The notes under the pieces: generated by a model
What the model was told of the DNA's origin: nothing
The model's database searches: none
What the model saw: only the letters and a program-made list of their open reading frames with translations
Part shown: positions 34,942 to 44,563 of the stretch, piece after piece
Position numbering within the stretch: the first letter of the stretch is position 1
Layout: the number at the start of each line of letters is the position of its first letter
Assembly (NCBI GenBank): GCA_026416715.1
Contig: JAOAEQ010000015.1
Span: 1 to 64,000 of the forward strand
Length of the DNA stretch: 64,000 nt
Direction: 5' to 3'
From: a bacterium
GTDB taxonomy: Bacteria; UBP4; UBA4092; JAOAEQ01
Program-made: the position numbers and the translations under genes

Positions 34942-36096
34942 TCATGTTGTTCTTCTGTTCCTTCGTTCTTCCATTCCTTCGTTCTTCCGTTCTTCCGTTT
35001 TTCGGTTCATATACGCTTCAATTTTAATATCTTCACCTAATTTCGTTACCGAAACCTCATACAATCGGAACGCATCACGTAATTTCGTAATACCTTTTCC
35101 TCCAATCGCACTTAATGCTTCTTGTCCTCCGATTAGTTTAGGCGCTAGATATAATATCACCTTATCAATCAATCCCGCAGATAAACAACTCCACGCGAGC
35201 GTTGCGCCTCCTTCTATAAGCACAGATTGAACTTGTTCTTTTCCCAACCGAGTAAATAAGGCACGGAGATTAACCCCATCTCGGTTGCGTGGCAGAACCC
35301 AGACGGCAACCCCAGCGGTGGTAAATAGGTTAATTCGATTCGAGGACGCGCGTCGCGTTGTTGCCAGAATGGTTTCAGCTGGGTTTACACGAAATACCCG
35401 AGCGGTTATTGGAACTCGGGCGATACTATCAACCACAATCCGTTTCGGTTGTCGGCCATGATACTGGGGAATACGAACGGTGAGTTCTGGGTCATCATGA
35501 ATCACGGTATTTGCGCCAACGATAATCGCATCTACCCCAGCTCGAAGATAATGGACATCGTGTCTTGAAACTGCACTGGTTATCCAACGCGATTCTCCGG
35601 TGCGAGTAGCGATTTTCCCATCGAAACTCATTCCGAGTTTTAAGATACCATACGGTAGCCCGGTTCGGATATATTTAAAAAATGGTTCATTCAGTTTTTT
35701 CGCTTCCGACTCATGGATCCCAACTGCAACTGTAACTCCAGCGTTCCGTAACTGCTTGATACCTTTCCCGTTAACCAGCGGATTCGGGTCTCGAACCGCA
35801 ACGATAACCTTTGTTATTCCCGATTGAATTATCCGATCAGTACATGGCGGCGTTTTCCCATAATGACAACACGGTTCTAAGGTAACATAGAGAGTTGCCC
35901 CTTTCGCTTGAGCGCCTGCTTGTTCAAGAGCGATGATTTCCGCATGGGCACCGCCGGCATAGTGATGATATCCCTGCCCAACGATTTTCCCATTTTTAAC
36001 TAATACAGCGCCTACCATCGGGTTCGGGCTAGTTGTTCCATATCCTTTTTTCGCTAACTCGAGCGCTAGGCGCATATACTCTGAATCACGAGCCAT
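34942..36096 (-). CDS. ribD: Bifunctional riboflavin deaminase/reductase RibD
   Basis: This protein is about 384 residues long. The deaminase domain has TTSPNPMVGAVLV, zinc ligands HAEI and PCCHYGKTPPC. The reductase domain (about 145-360) has LKLGMSFDGKIATRTGESRWIT, IIVGANTVIHDDPELTVR and VLIEGGATLAWS. The last 20 or so residues (NRKTEERKNEG...) lie outside the family's normal end and are encoded by GAACGAA-type repeat DNA at about 34945-35005. It is first in the operon behind the FMN riboswitch. ATG 36096 is used; an in-frame start at 36114 is possible, and no clear Shine-Dalgarno is visible. Confidence 0.94.
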   Translation of the reverse strand: MARDSEYMRLALELAKKGYGTTSPNPMVGAVLVKNGKIVGQGYHHYAGGAHAEIIALEQAGAQAKGATLYVTLEPCCHYGKTPPCTDRIIQSGITKVIVAVRDPNPLVNGKGIKQLRNAGVTVAVGIHESEAKKLNEPFFKYIRTGLPYGILKLGMSFDGKIATRTGESRWITSAVSRHDVHYLRAGVDAIIVGANTVIHDDPELTVRIPQYHGRQPKRIVVDSIARVPITARVFRVNPAETILATTRRASSNRINLFTTAGVAVWVLPRNRDGVNLRALFTRLGKEQVQSVLIEGGATLAWSCLSAGLIDKVILYLAPKLIGGQEALSAIGGKGITKLRDAFRLYEVSVTKLGEDIKIEAYMNRKTEERKNEGMEERRNRRTT

Positions 36097-36123
36097 AGTA
36101 CCGTATAAAACCAAATCGGCTTG

Positions 36124-36261
36124 GGAGTATCTACGAACGAGATATTATCTCGTTCGTAGATGCTCCATAAATAGAACAGCCCCATTCAGGGTTTTGTCTG
36201 TCCTGAAAGGGGCAGTGAAATAAAGCCAACATCCCGAGGTCACATTGACTTACATCGGGAT
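36124..36261 (-). promoter_or_regulatory. Three successive hairpins: expression platform of the FMN riboswitch
   Basis: In transcript order the hairpins are ATCCCGA/TCGGGAT (36231-36261), GCCCCTTTCAGG/CCTGAATGGGGC (36179-36213; one mismatch), and a very long one at 36124-36166. In the last, ATCTACGAACGAGATA pairs with its complement across a three-base loop, flanked by further GGAG/CTCC pairing. None is followed by a clean U-run. The middle hairpin is the best terminator candidate. Confidence 0.6.
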
Positions 36262-36269
36262 AAATAATG

Positions 36270-36396
36270 TACCCTCTTTCATCCAGACTATAACTGTCGG
36301 CGCTGGAATTTCACCAGCTCAATCCCTAACCTAAAGTATGTAAGAGATAGGTGGGCTATACCACCGGTAAGGAATTTCACCTAACCCTGAAGGTTT
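36270..36396 (-). ncRNA. FMN riboswitch (RFN element)
   Basis: The minus strand carries the class hallmarks in order: TTCAGGGTTAGGTGAAATTC, ACCGGTGGTATAGCCC, a variable arm, GCTGGTGAAATTCCAGC, GCCGACAGTTATAGTC and GGATGAAAGAGG. It lies about 175 bases upstream of ribD and downstream of a good promoter. It should lower ribD-ribE-ribBA-ribH expression when FMN binds. Confidence 0.96.
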
Positions 36397-36419
36397 TTCT
36401 GATATTCAATTATACTAAA

Positions 36420-36449
36420 TTTATAGCAAACATTGCGCTCTTTTGTCAA
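36420..36449 (-). promoter_or_regulatory. Promoter of the riboflavin operon
   Basis: On the minus strand TTGACA (36444-36449) is followed after 18 bases by TATAAA (36420-36425). Transcription would start about 15 bases before the FMN aptamer, which is the expected geometry. Confidence 0.75.
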
Positions 36450-36603
36450 ATAACTTGACGAACAGGAGAATATCCCCTATTATTTATAATAAATTCGAAT
36501 ATCGAATATCGAAAAAAACAATATCTATACTGCCAAACCTGCAGAGTTCTGCGGTTCGGTTTGGTTTCAGACTTCATCGGTTGGTATTCGGATTTACTCT
36601 GGT

Positions 36604-37710
36604 ATGAATATTGGAATTGATATTTCGTGTTTATCAGCACCGAAAACCGGCGTCGGTCTCTATACTTACCATCTCATTCATGCCCTGTTATCCATCGATA
36701 CCAACAATACCTATCATTTATTTTCCGCACAGCCGATTGATGTTTCGGAATTCTCGCAATATCGGGTAGCGATATCTTGCTCGCAGTATCCAAGAACATG
36801 CGCTACCCTCTGGGAACAATTGGTACTGCCAAACCTTCTGCAAAAAAACAATATTGACGTATTTCATTCACCGAATTATACGCTTCCGTTTTCTATTCGG
36901 ATTCCATCAGTGGTAACCGTTCATGATTTATCAGTGTTTCTGTTTCCGAAATTTCATCCATGGTGGCGCCGAGTTCGGCATCGGTTGTTATTTCCGAGCT
37001 CAATCAACCATGCTACGAACATTATCGCTGTTTCCGAACAAACGAAACGAGATTTAACCGAACTGTTTCCTTTCGCTGCGGATAAAACCGTTACCATCTA
37101 TAACGGTTTACCGAAATGCTTTCATAATCCGAGTTCTCGGAACGCAGCGCAGGAAATAATGTTACCAGCGGAATATATCCTCTTCGTAGGCACGATGGAA
37201 CCGCGGAAAAATCTCGAGTTGATGTTAACCGCATTTGCGCGATTTAAACAAGAGACGAACTTGCCGCATAAATTGGTGATTATTGGCGGGGAAGGATGGG
37301 GGAAAAATCATATTTCCGCCCAGCTTCGCCAATATAAGATTCAAGATGACGTGATTTTCACTGGGCATCTGGAACATGCCCAATTACCACAAATATATCG
37401 TTCTGCGGCGGTATTAGTTTTCCCATCAACTTATGAAGGGTTTGGGTTTCCGCCGCTGGAAGCTATGGCGTGCGGAACGCCGGTAATCGCATCGAATGTC
37501 GCAGCGATTCCTGAAGTCGTCGGTGATGCTGGTATCTTGCTCGACCCTACAAAACTAGACTTATGGCCTGAATCTATTTATAATGTTATAATCAATAAAC
37601 CATTACGAGAAGAATTGCAAGCAAAAGGACTTGCCCGGGCAAAACAATTCTCCTGGGAAACAACCGCACAAAAAACGATTGAACTCTATCAGCAGGCAGT
37701 AACCGGATAA
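36604..37710 (+). CDS. GT4-family glycosyltransferase
   Basis: This 368-residue protein is a GT-B fold enzyme. The N-terminal domain begins [24 protein letters not shown]. The nucleotide-sugar domain has [27 protein letters not shown] and the family signature [23 protein letters not shown] with its conserved Glu residues. It probably transfers a sugar such as mannose to a lipid-linked glycan on the cytoplasmic face. It opens a rightward set with another GT4 and a polyprenyl-phosphate sugar transferase. Sugar specificity cannot be told. Confidence 0.92.
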   Translation: MNIGIDISCLSAPKTGVGLYTYHLIHALLSIDTNNTYHLFSAQPIDVSEFSQYRVAISCSQYPRTCATLWEQLVLPNLLQKNNIDVFHSPNYTLPFSIRIPSVVTVHDLSVFLFPKFHPWWRRVRHRLLFPSSINHATNIIAVSEQTKRDLTELFPFAADKTVTIYNGLPKCFHNPSSRNAAQEIMLPAEYILFVGTMEPRKNLELMLTAFARFKQETNLPHKLVIIGGEGWGKNHISAQLRQYKIQDDVIFTGHLEHAQLPQIYRSAAVLVFPSTYEGFGFPPLEAMACGTPVIASNVAAIPEVVGDAGILLDPTKLDLWPESIYNVIINKPLREELQAKGLARAKQFSWETTAQKTIELYQQAVTG

Positions 37711-37800
37711 CTCCCTGACTCGATGAACTCGAGAAGGAGTACATGGGAACATAAGTTTTTAGTCGGTATAATCGGATTTAGACATCTAGATAATCTTTAT

Positions 37801-38910
37801 ATGAAAATTGCATTAATCCATGACTGGCTAAACGGAATGCGTGGTGGAGAAAAAGTCCTAGAAATATTCTGCGAACTTTATCCGACAGCGACTATTTATA
37901 CGCTACTCTATGAACCGGAAAAAGTAAGCGAAACTATTCGAAATATGCGGGTTATCAGTTCAGGCGTATTACCTCGTCTCCCGTTCGGTCGTGCCAAATA
38001 TCGACAATATCTTCCGCTATTTCCAACCCTAATCGAACAGTTCGATTTGCGTGAGTATGATTTAATTATCAGCACCAGCCATTGTGTGGCAAAAGGGATA
38101 ATTCCAGGACCGCAATCGACCCATATCTGCTATTGTTTCACGCCGATGCGATATATCTGGGATTTATACCATGATTATTTCTCCGGCGAACAGCATAGCT
38201 GGTTATGGAATCTCTTCATTCCACCGGTGATTCATTATTTGCGGCTCTGGGATCGATTAAGCAGCGACCGAGTTGATTATTTCATTGCTGATTCCCAGCA
38301 TGTAGCGAATAAAATCAAAAAATACTATCGACGTGAGGCTACCGTAATCTATCCACCGGTCGATACGTCGTTTTATCAGCCAACCCAATCTAACCCGGAA
38401 GAAGATTATTATTTAGTGGTATCTGCGTTTGTTCCCTATAAACGAATCGAATTAGCAATTCAAGCGTTTAATCGGAATGGTAAACGGTTAAAACTCGCGG
38501 GAAATGGTCCGGAATTGAAAAGATTACACCGCATCGCGACCTCGGCGCAAATCGAGTTTCTCGGCTGGGTTGATGACCAAACGTTACGTACCCTCTATTC
38601 CGGATGCCGAGCGTTAATTTTTCCCGGTGTTGAAGATTTTGGGATTACTCCGTTAGAAGCGATGAGTTGCGGTCGGCCAGTGATAGCGTATCGGAAAGGT
38701 GGCGTGGTAGAATCGGTGATTGATACAGTTACCGGAATCTTTTTTGATGAACCAACGCCGGAAGCGATTAACCATGCGATCACTCGGTTCGAACAGACCA
38801 CTTTTTCTTCTGAACAAATCCGTCAACATGCATTGAAATTCGATAAGCAGCGGTTTATCGACCAAATCGAGAGATATATCGAAACGATCATGTCTAAGAT
38901 GAACAATTAA
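37801..38910 (+). CDS. GT4-family glycosyltransferase
   Basis: This 369-residue protein begins MKIALIHDWLNGMRGGEKVLE, a common start for a subgroup of GT4 enzymes in polysaccharide clusters. HICYCFTPMRYIWDLY follows. The donor domain has YLVVSAFVPYKRIELAI, FLGWVDDQTLRTLYSGC and FPGVEDFGITPLEAMSCGRPVIAY. The ATG at 37801 is chosen for this N-terminus; the open frame from 37723 adds 26 unsupported residues. It lies 90 bases after the previous GT gene and 10 before the sugar transferase. Confidence 0.92.
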   Translation: MKIALIHDWLNGMRGGEKVLEIFCELYPTATIYTLLYEPEKVSETIRNMRVISSGVLPRLPFGRAKYRQYLPLFPTLIEQFDLREYDLIISTSHCVAKGIIPGPQSTHICYCFTPMRYIWDLYHDYFSGEQHSWLWNLFIPPVIHYLRLWDRLSSDRVDYFIADSQHVANKIKKYYRREATVIYPPVDTSFYQPTQSNPEEDYYLVVSAFVPYKRIELAIQAFNRNGKRLKLAGNGPELKRLHRIATSAQIEFLGWVDDQTLRTLYSGCRALIFPGVEDFGITPLEAMSCGRPVIAYRKGGVVESVIDTVTGIFFDEPTPEAINHAITRFEQTTFSSEQIRQHALKFDKQRFIDQIERYIETIMSKMNN

Positions 38911-38920
38911 CGTAGCGGTC

Positions 38921-40381
38921 GTGTCTGATTTCGCTATTCATCCCGATATCGTTCGGGGTACAAATTTCGAATTTGGTTTTATCCCTATGCCACGGAAAGA
39001 ACAAGAACCACAACTTCAACTCCTGCTCGTTATTTCTGATATTATCGTAATCATCGTATCGTTTTATTTAGCCTTCTGGCTCCGATTCTATAGCGGGCTT
39101 ATTCCCGTTACTAAAGGACCACCGAATATCCCGATATATTTACGGGCATTATTCTTTACCTTAGTTATCTGGATATTTATTTTCAATCACTATGGATTAT
39201 ACCAATTAACCGTTCAAATGAATTTTTTCCGAACTAGTAGTCGGCTGGTGCAAAGCGTGCTTACCGGCAGCATTCTATTGATGGCGGTGACCTTCCTATT
39301 TCGCACGTTAGAATTATCTCGGTGGATGGTATTTTTAGGTCTGTTATTTAACTTAATTGGCTTACATATTTCCCGATTCTTATTAAAAAAATATTTCTTA
39401 TATTTACAGCAGCAATCTGGGCGAATCACCCGCATTCTGATTGTTGGAACCGGCAGTACCGCCCGATTCTTAGCTGAAAAATTAAAACAATCGCCGGTAT
39501 ATCAATTTCTTGGTTTCGTAGAAGAATCTAATTCAGGAAATAGTAATACAATACCGATGGATGAACCTATTCTCGGTTCAGTAGATACCCTTGAACAACT
39601 CACTTCACAGCATCAGGTTAATGAAGTGCTCATTGCAAGTTCAAAACTATCCCACGACCAGATACTCGATTTAATGCTAAAATGTGAACAGCAGAATATC
39701 CGATTCCGTTTTGTTCCGGACCTACTCGAAATTATCACCAATCGCGTCGTGGTAGATGAACTTGATGGATTCCCATTATTCACGGTGAAAGAAACCCCGT
39801 TAACCGGGTGGAATGTATTGGTTAAACGCGGGTTCGACATTGTTGGTTCCTTGCTTGGGCTCATAGTACTCGGGTGGCTCATGCTGATTATTGCGTATTT
39901 AATCAAACGGGATTCACCAGGTAAAGTCATTTATACCCAAGAACGAATTGGCGCTGATGGCAAACGGTTTTTAATTTATAAATTCCGAACTATGGTCGAG
40001 AACGCTGAAGCGGAAACTGGTCCTGTCTGGGCGAAACGAAACGACCCACGATGCACGAAAATCGGAAGTTTCCTACGAAAACATAATCTAGATGAACTAC
40101 CGCAATTATTTAATGTATTGAAAGGGGAAATGAGTCTAGTCGGTCCCCGTCCGGAACGGCCTTATTTCGTTGACCAGTTTAAAAATCGGATCCCACGATA
40201 TATGCTGCGGCATAAAGTTAAATCAGGGATGACCGGCTGGGCGCAAGTTAACGGATGGCGGGGTGATTCGTCTATTGAAGAGCGGACAAAATATGACCTG
40301 TATTACATCGAAAACTGGAGTATTTTGTTTGATATAAAAATCCTGTTTCTAACCTTATTTGCACGGAAAAACGCTTATTAA
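38921..40381 (+). CDS. Polyprenyl-phosphate glycosyl-1-phosphate transferase (WbaP/WcaJ-like)
   Basis: This 486-residue protein has about four N-terminal membrane segments, a CoA-binding-like Rossmann region ([19 protein letters not shown]) and one further TM. The conserved C-terminal bacterial sugar transferase domain has [64 protein letters not shown] and [14 protein letters not shown]. It starts glycan assembly by moving a sugar-1-phosphate to undecaprenyl phosphate. The GTG at 38921 is used; ATG 38987 (MPRKEQ) is an alternative. Its stop overlaps the accC stop on the other strand by three bases. Confidence 0.93.
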   Translation: MSDFAIHPDIVRGTNFEFGFIPMPRKEQEPQLQLLLVISDIIVIIVSFYLAFWLRFYSGLIPVTKGPPNIPIYLRALFFTLVIWIFIFNHYGLYQLTVQMNFFRTSSRLVQSVLTGSILLMAVTFLFRTLELSRWMVFLGLLFNLIGLHISRFLLKKYFLYLQQQSGRITRILIVGTGSTARFLAEKLKQSPVYQFLGFVEESNSGNSNTIPMDEPILGSVDTLEQLTSQHQVNEVLIASSKLSHDQILDLMLKCEQQNIRFRFVPDLLEIITNRVVVDELDGFPLFTVKETPLTGWNVLVKRGFDIVGSLLGLIVLGWLMLIIAYLIKRDSPGKVIYTQERIGADGKRFLIYKFRTMVENAEAETGPVWAKRNDPRCTKIGSFLRKHNLDELPQLFNVLKGEMSLVGPRPERPYFVDQFKNRIPRYMLRHKVKSGMTGWAQVNGWRGDSSIEERTKYDLYYIENWSILFDIKILFLTLFARKNAY

Positions 40382-41727
40382 TCGAGTTCATTTAATAGTT
40401 TTTCAACGAAATGCGTTGAAATCCTGCCCCGACGAAAATCTTGATGCGTTAAGACCTGCCGATGAAATGGTATGGTTGTTTTAATCCCTTCAATAATATA
40501 TTCATCCAGCGCTCGGAGCATTCGGTTAATCGCGACATCGCGATTCGGGCCGTGCACAATCAGTTTAGCGATTAATGAATCATAATGTGGCGGAACTATA
40601 TACTCCTGATACGCATGACTATCAACACGAACCCCCGGTCCCCCCGGAGCATGATATGCGGTTATTTTCCCCGGACAGGGCATAAAGTTACGTGCCGGAT
40701 CTTCCGCATTAATTCGACATTCAATCGCATGCCCTCGTAACGATAACTCGCGCTGGTTATATCCGAGCTTTTCACCCGCTGCTATCCGAAGCATTTCTTT
40801 GATAATATCGATACCGGTTACCATTTCGGTTACCGGATGTTCTACCTGAATTCGGGTATTCATTTCCATAAAATAGAACCGCTTATGTTTATCAACGAGA
40901 AATTCAATTGTTCCAGCATTAGCATAGTTAACGGATTTCGCTGCCAGAACAGCCGCATCGCCCATCCGTTTCCGTAATGAACTATCCAGCACAACTGAAG
41001 GCGATTCTTCAATTAACTTCTGATGTCGTCGTTGTACCGTACAATCGCGTTCTCCAAGATGGATAACATTGCCATAATGGTCAGCTAAAATTTGGAATTC
41101 GATATGGCGTGGCTCTTCAATATATTTCTCTATATAAACGGCTGGGTTACCAAACGCCGCTTCCGCTTCCGCTTGCGCAGTTCCTAATGCTGAAGCGAGA
41201 CTGATATCCGTGTGAGCGATTCGCATTCCCCGACCACCACCGCCACCAGCTGCTTTCACAATCACTGGATATCCAACTTTTCGCGCAACTAATTTCGCTT
41301 CTTCCAACGTTTTCACAGGACCATCGCTCCCCGGAACAACTGGAACCCCGACATTCTGCACCGTTCTTCGCGCTTGCGCTTTATCTCCCATAGCGCGAAT
41401 CGCTTCCGGCGGCGGCCCAATAAACTTAATATTACATGACTCACAAATTTCAGCAAAATGCGCATTTTCCGCTAAAAATCCATACCCCGGATGAATCGCT
41501 TCCGCATCGGTTATTTCAGCGGTACTGATTAACGCAGGAATATTTAAATAACTCTGGGTACTCGGCGCCTTCCCAATACAGACACTTTCATCCGCAAACC
41601 GAACGTGCAAACTATCCCGGTCAGCTTCGGAATATACCGCAACCGTCCGAATACCTAACTCCCGACATGCTCGGATTATCCGTAATGCGATTTCACCACG
41701 ATTGGCAATAAGAATTTTCTGAAACAT
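40378..41727 (-). CDS. accC: Acetyl-CoA carboxylase biotin carboxylase subunit AccC
   Basis: This 449-residue protein has [22 protein letters not shown] at the start, the glycine-rich ATP loop [12 protein letters not shown], catalytic [20 protein letters not shown] and [12 protein letters not shown]. Length and motifs are normal. It carboxylates biotin on AccB for fatty acid synthesis. It is transcribed with accB, about 90 bases apart. It is convergent with the sugar transferase gene. Confidence 0.96.
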   Translation of the reverse strand: MFQKILIANRGEIALRIIRACRELGIRTVAVYSEADRDSLHVRFADESVCIGKAPSTQSYLNIPALISTAEITDAEAIHPGYGFLAENAHFAEICESCNIKFIGPPPEAIRAMGDKAQARRTVQNVGVPVVPGSDGPVKTLEEAKLVARKVGYPVIVKAAGGGGGRGMRIAHTDISLASALGTAQAEAEAAFGNPAVYIEKYIEEPRHIEFQILADHYGNVIHLGERDCTVQRRHQKLIEESPSVVLDSSLRKRMGDAAVLAAKSVNYANAGTIEFLVDKHKRFYFMEMNTRIQVEHPVTEMVTGIDIIKEMLRIAAGEKLGYNQRELSLRGHAIECRINAEDPARNFMPCPGKITAYHAPGGPGVRVDSHAYQEYIVPPHYDSLIAKLIVHGPNRDVAINRMLRALDEYIIEGIKTTIPFHRQVLTHQDFRRGRISTHFVEKLLNELD

Positions 41728-41817
41728 AAAGAAAACGATTCAAATGGATACAATCTCCGATGCCGACAAAGGAGACTCACTCCATTTGAATCTACCTAAG
41801 AGCCGTATGAATCTTGA

Positions 41818-42291
41818 TTATAGCTTTTCAACTTTAAATAACGGTTGACCGAATTCAACTGGTTGCGCATTCTTAACTAAAACGTCGATGATTTTACACC
41901 GGAATTCAGATTTCAACTCATTCATTAACTTCATCGCTTCTAGGATACAGAGCGTTTTATTCTCTTCGACGATATCGCCAATCTCGACGAACGGCGCTGC
42001 GTCTGGTGCTGGTGCCCGATAAAATGTTCCTACCATAGGTGAAGTTATGGTTACCAGATTATCTGGTTTAACTTCTGCCGCTTTCTCTTCAGCTGGTTTT
42101 GTTCCGGAGTCAAGTGCAAGTTGTTTCGGCACAGGTTGCGTTCCAGGAAAATGTGGTATTAATGGCATTTGGACTTGTGCGGGATGACCACGAACAATCC
42201 GGAGTTTCGTTCCTTCCTTTTCATATTCGAACTCAAGCAGTTCCTCTTTTTTCATCAGCGCAATAACCCGTTTAATCTCTTTGTAGTCCAT
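41818..42291 (-). CDS. accB: Biotin carboxyl carrier protein AccB
   Basis: This 157-residue protein has an N-terminal helix (DYKEIKRVIALMKKEELLEFEYE), a Pro/Ala/Lys-rich linker and a C-terminal biotinyl domain. The acceptor Lys is in LCILEAMKLMNEL, about 35 residues from the end. SPMVGTFYRAPAPDAAPFVEIGD is typical of AccB. AAGGAG lies about a dozen bases before ATG 42291. It leads the accBC pair. Confidence 0.96.
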   Translation of the reverse strand: MDYKEIKRVIALMKKEELLEFEYEKEGTKLRIVRGHPAQVQMPLIPHFPGTQPVPKQLALDSGTKPAEEKAAEVKPDNLVTITSPMVGTFYRAPAPDAAPFVEIGDIVEENKTLCILEAMKLMNELKSEFRCKIIDVLVKNAQPVEFGQPLFKVEKL

Positions 42292-42558
42292 AAACTGGCA
42301 TCTCCTTACAATATGGATAAGGTTAGGGTATGCAAAACCATACCTAACTTACTTTATAATGAAACGAATCTATGTATCAATCGTCGGGAACAACTCCGCG
42401 CGCTCAGTCTGAAGTCAATTTCATCAACTCATTCCGAGACTCAATCTGTTTCGAACAGAGGTTTATTCTCGTTGAACTAAAAAATACGAAAATTTATAAA
42501 AAAATAAGCAAAAATACTATAAAATCGAATGATTTTTACCTAAATTAATTGTGCATAC

Positions 42559-42588
42559 AATATATCGAGTAACGAAACTGTTTGTCAA
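42559..42588 (-). promoter_or_regulatory. Promoter of accBC
   Basis: On the minus strand TTGACA (42583-42588) is followed after 18 bases by TATATT (42559-42564). This would give a 5' leader of about 260 bases. A second TTGACA lies about 20 bases further upstream, so two start sites are possible. Confidence 0.6.
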
Positions 42589-42743
42589 GCGAAATTCTAT
42601 AAAATCTGTCAAAAAGTAGCTAATTTTAGTTTATTTTCGTTTAAAATTAGTTATAAATACCCATTTTTTATGAATTCGCTGAATTGAACTAAATAATCCT
42701 AATAATTTTTTTTAGAGATAAATCACCAGCATTATAGTTTAGC

Positions 42744-42772
42744 TTGTTATCCGTGCCTTTGTAAGATAAAAT
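42744..42772 (+). promoter_or_regulatory. Promoter of the ispH-ubiA fusion gene
   Basis: TTGTTA (42744-42749), a 17-base spacer and TAAAAT (42767-42772) lie about 30 bases before ATG 42803. The rest of the AT-rich 42292-42802 spacer shows no gene, repeat or RNA. Confidence 0.6.
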
Positions 42773-42802
42773 AGTTATTATAAACGAGAAACGAGGAATA
42801 AT

Positions 42803-44551
42803 ATGCCGATAATTTTAGCGAAAACCGCTGGGTTTTGTATGGGAGTCCGGCGAGCAATGAATTTAGTACTCGATGCCGTGAATAAAGATAACACTGACAT
42901 TTATACCGTTGGACCGTTGGTACATAACCATCAAGCGGTAGAAATGCTCAGAAACCGTAAAGTGAATATTATCGAAAATTTAGATAATCTTCCTGCAGGG
43001 AAAGTGTTTATTCGCGCCCATGGGGTAACGCCGGAAGTTAGACAACGGTTAGAACAGCCGAATGTCGAAGTGGTAGATGCAACGTGTCCGTTTGTTCGGA
43101 GTGCGCAACTTATCATAGATAAATATGCAAAACAGGGATATGCCTGTATTATTATCGGCGATGTCGGTCATCCGGAAGTTGTCGGACTGCTTGGATATGC
43201 TCAAGGAAACGGGTATGTAGTTTCAACCGAATCGGATATCGCAAACTTGCCTATGCTTGATAAGGTTTGTGTCGTAGCGCAAACGACGCAAAGTAGTGAC
43301 CGGTTCCATCGACTCGTTGAAAAAATTAAAGAAAAAATACCGAATGCGGTTATCCATAATACGGTCTGTAGTTCTACAGATGAACGGCAAACGGAAACGT
43401 TAGAACTGGCTAAACAGGTAGATGCAATGATTGTCGTTGGTGGTCGGCATAGTGCGAATACAAAACGACTCGTAGAAATCGCTCAATCTACCGGTACCCC
43501 AACGTATCTGGTTGAAACCAGTGATGAACTTAATCCGACTGAAATCCAGAAATATCATACTATCGGGATAACAGCTGGCGCTTCAACTCCGCATTGGGTG
43601 ATTCTGAATGTGGTTCGAACGGTTAAACGGATTAAACGCGAATCCGGTGGAGTCGTTTATCGCGCAACAAGTTCATTGTTTCGTTTTCTGATAGATACCC
43701 ATTTATATCTGGGATTAGGTGCAGCAGCATTGACCTATGCCTGCGGTATCCTGCAAGGATTCGTTCCTGAATGGCGATATTTACTTATTGCGTTCTTTTA
43801 CATCTGTTCAATGCATATTTTCAATAGTTTTACGGATAAAACTGCTAAAGAATACGACCAGCCGGAACGGGTTCTATTCCGCCGGCGGTTTCGGATACCG
43901 CTACTATGGTTTGCCAGCGGTTCCGCATTGGTTTCTTTAGGGATTGCGCTAAGTTTAGGTTGGATTCCCATCAGTATCCTTTTGGTAGCAAGTTTAGGCG
44001 GACTATTTTATAGTCTGCAGATGATTCCGAAAAGTTTGCAAAAAACCGTCCGCTACCGTAGCTTTAAAGCGATTCCTGGGTCGAAAGATGTGTTTATGTC
44101 CATTGCGTGGGTTATGGTAACCGTGATTATTCCGTTTCTATCGCAAACGAAATATCGTATTGAAATGGACGATATGATTGCGGCATTATTTGCGTTCAGT
44201 ATCGTGTTTATCCGTTCGATTATGTTTGACCTGAAAGAACTAGAAGGCGACCGAATTATCGGGAAAGAAACACTGCCGATTATCCTTGGAAGAAAGAAGA
44301 CAAATGCGATGATTAACGGTTTGCTGATTTTATTATGTCTCCTGCTTATGCTATCATATCTGGTCAAATGGACTACGTTTGTAAGTCTAGTTTTCCTAGG
44401 AACGATTGGGTATATTTTCTTCTATCGCTATTTACATAAAACGAAAACTATTGGAGAAGAACTATTATTTGAAACGATTGTTGACGGTCAGTTTCTGTTA
44501 ACTGGCATCTTAGCATATGTAGCCCAGTTGAGTTTACCTGGGTATATCTAA
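42803..44551 (+). CDS. ispH: Fusion of IspH (HMBPP reductase) and a UbiA-type prenyltransferase
   Basis: This protein has 582 residues. The first 290 are IspH: cluster Cys in AGFCMGVRRAM (C12), DATCPFVRSAQ (about C97) and NTVCSSTDERQ (about C195), plus GDVGHPEVVGLLGYA and TAGASTP. IspH makes IPP and DMAPP in the last MEP-pathway step. The C-terminal half has about seven membrane segments and both UbiA aspartate motifs: NSFTDKTAKEYDQPE and DLKELEGDRIIGKETLP. UbiA enzymes attach prenyl chains to aromatic or other acceptors. There is no stop or frameshift between the halves. A GAGGAA site precedes ATG 42803. The UbiA acceptor cannot be told from sequence. Confidence 0.92.
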   Translation: MPIILAKTAGFCMGVRRAMNLVLDAVNKDNTDIYTVGPLVHNHQAVEMLRNRKVNIIENLDNLPAGKVFIRAHGVTPEVRQRLEQPNVEVVDATCPFVRSAQLIIDKYAKQGYACIIIGDVGHPEVVGLLGYAQGNGYVVSTESDIANLPMLDKVCVVAQTTQSSDRFHRLVEKIKEKIPNAVIHNTVCSSTDERQTETLELAKQVDAMIVVGGRHSANTKRLVEIAQSTGTPTYLVETSDELNPTEIQKYHTIGITAGASTPHWVILNVVRTVKRIKRESGGVVYRATSSLFRFLIDTHLYLGLGAAALTYACGILQGFVPEWRYLLIAFFYICSMHIFNSFTDKTAKEYDQPERVLFRRRFRIPLLWFASGSALVSLGIALSLGWIPISILLVASLGGLFYSLQMIPKSLQKTVRYRSFKAIPGSKDVFMSIAWVMVTVIIPFLSQTKYRIEMDDMIAALFAFSIVFIRSIMFDLKELEGDRIIGKETLPIILGRKKTNAMINGLLILLCLLLMLSYLVKWTTFVSLVFLGTIGYIFFYRYLHKTKTIGEELLFETIVDGQFLLTGILAYVAQLSLPGYI

Positions 44552-44563
44552 CTATCATGCGTT

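Noticed and set aside
38921-38987. Certain choice of start for the sugar transferase
   Set aside because: Neither GTG 38921 nor ATG 38987 has a clear ribosome binding site, and the first residues are not conserved enough to decide.
40378-40381. Overlap of accC and sugar transferase stop codons as a regulatory device
   Set aside because: A shared TTAA giving TAA on both strands is a common outcome for tightly packed convergent genes, and nothing else suggests a function.
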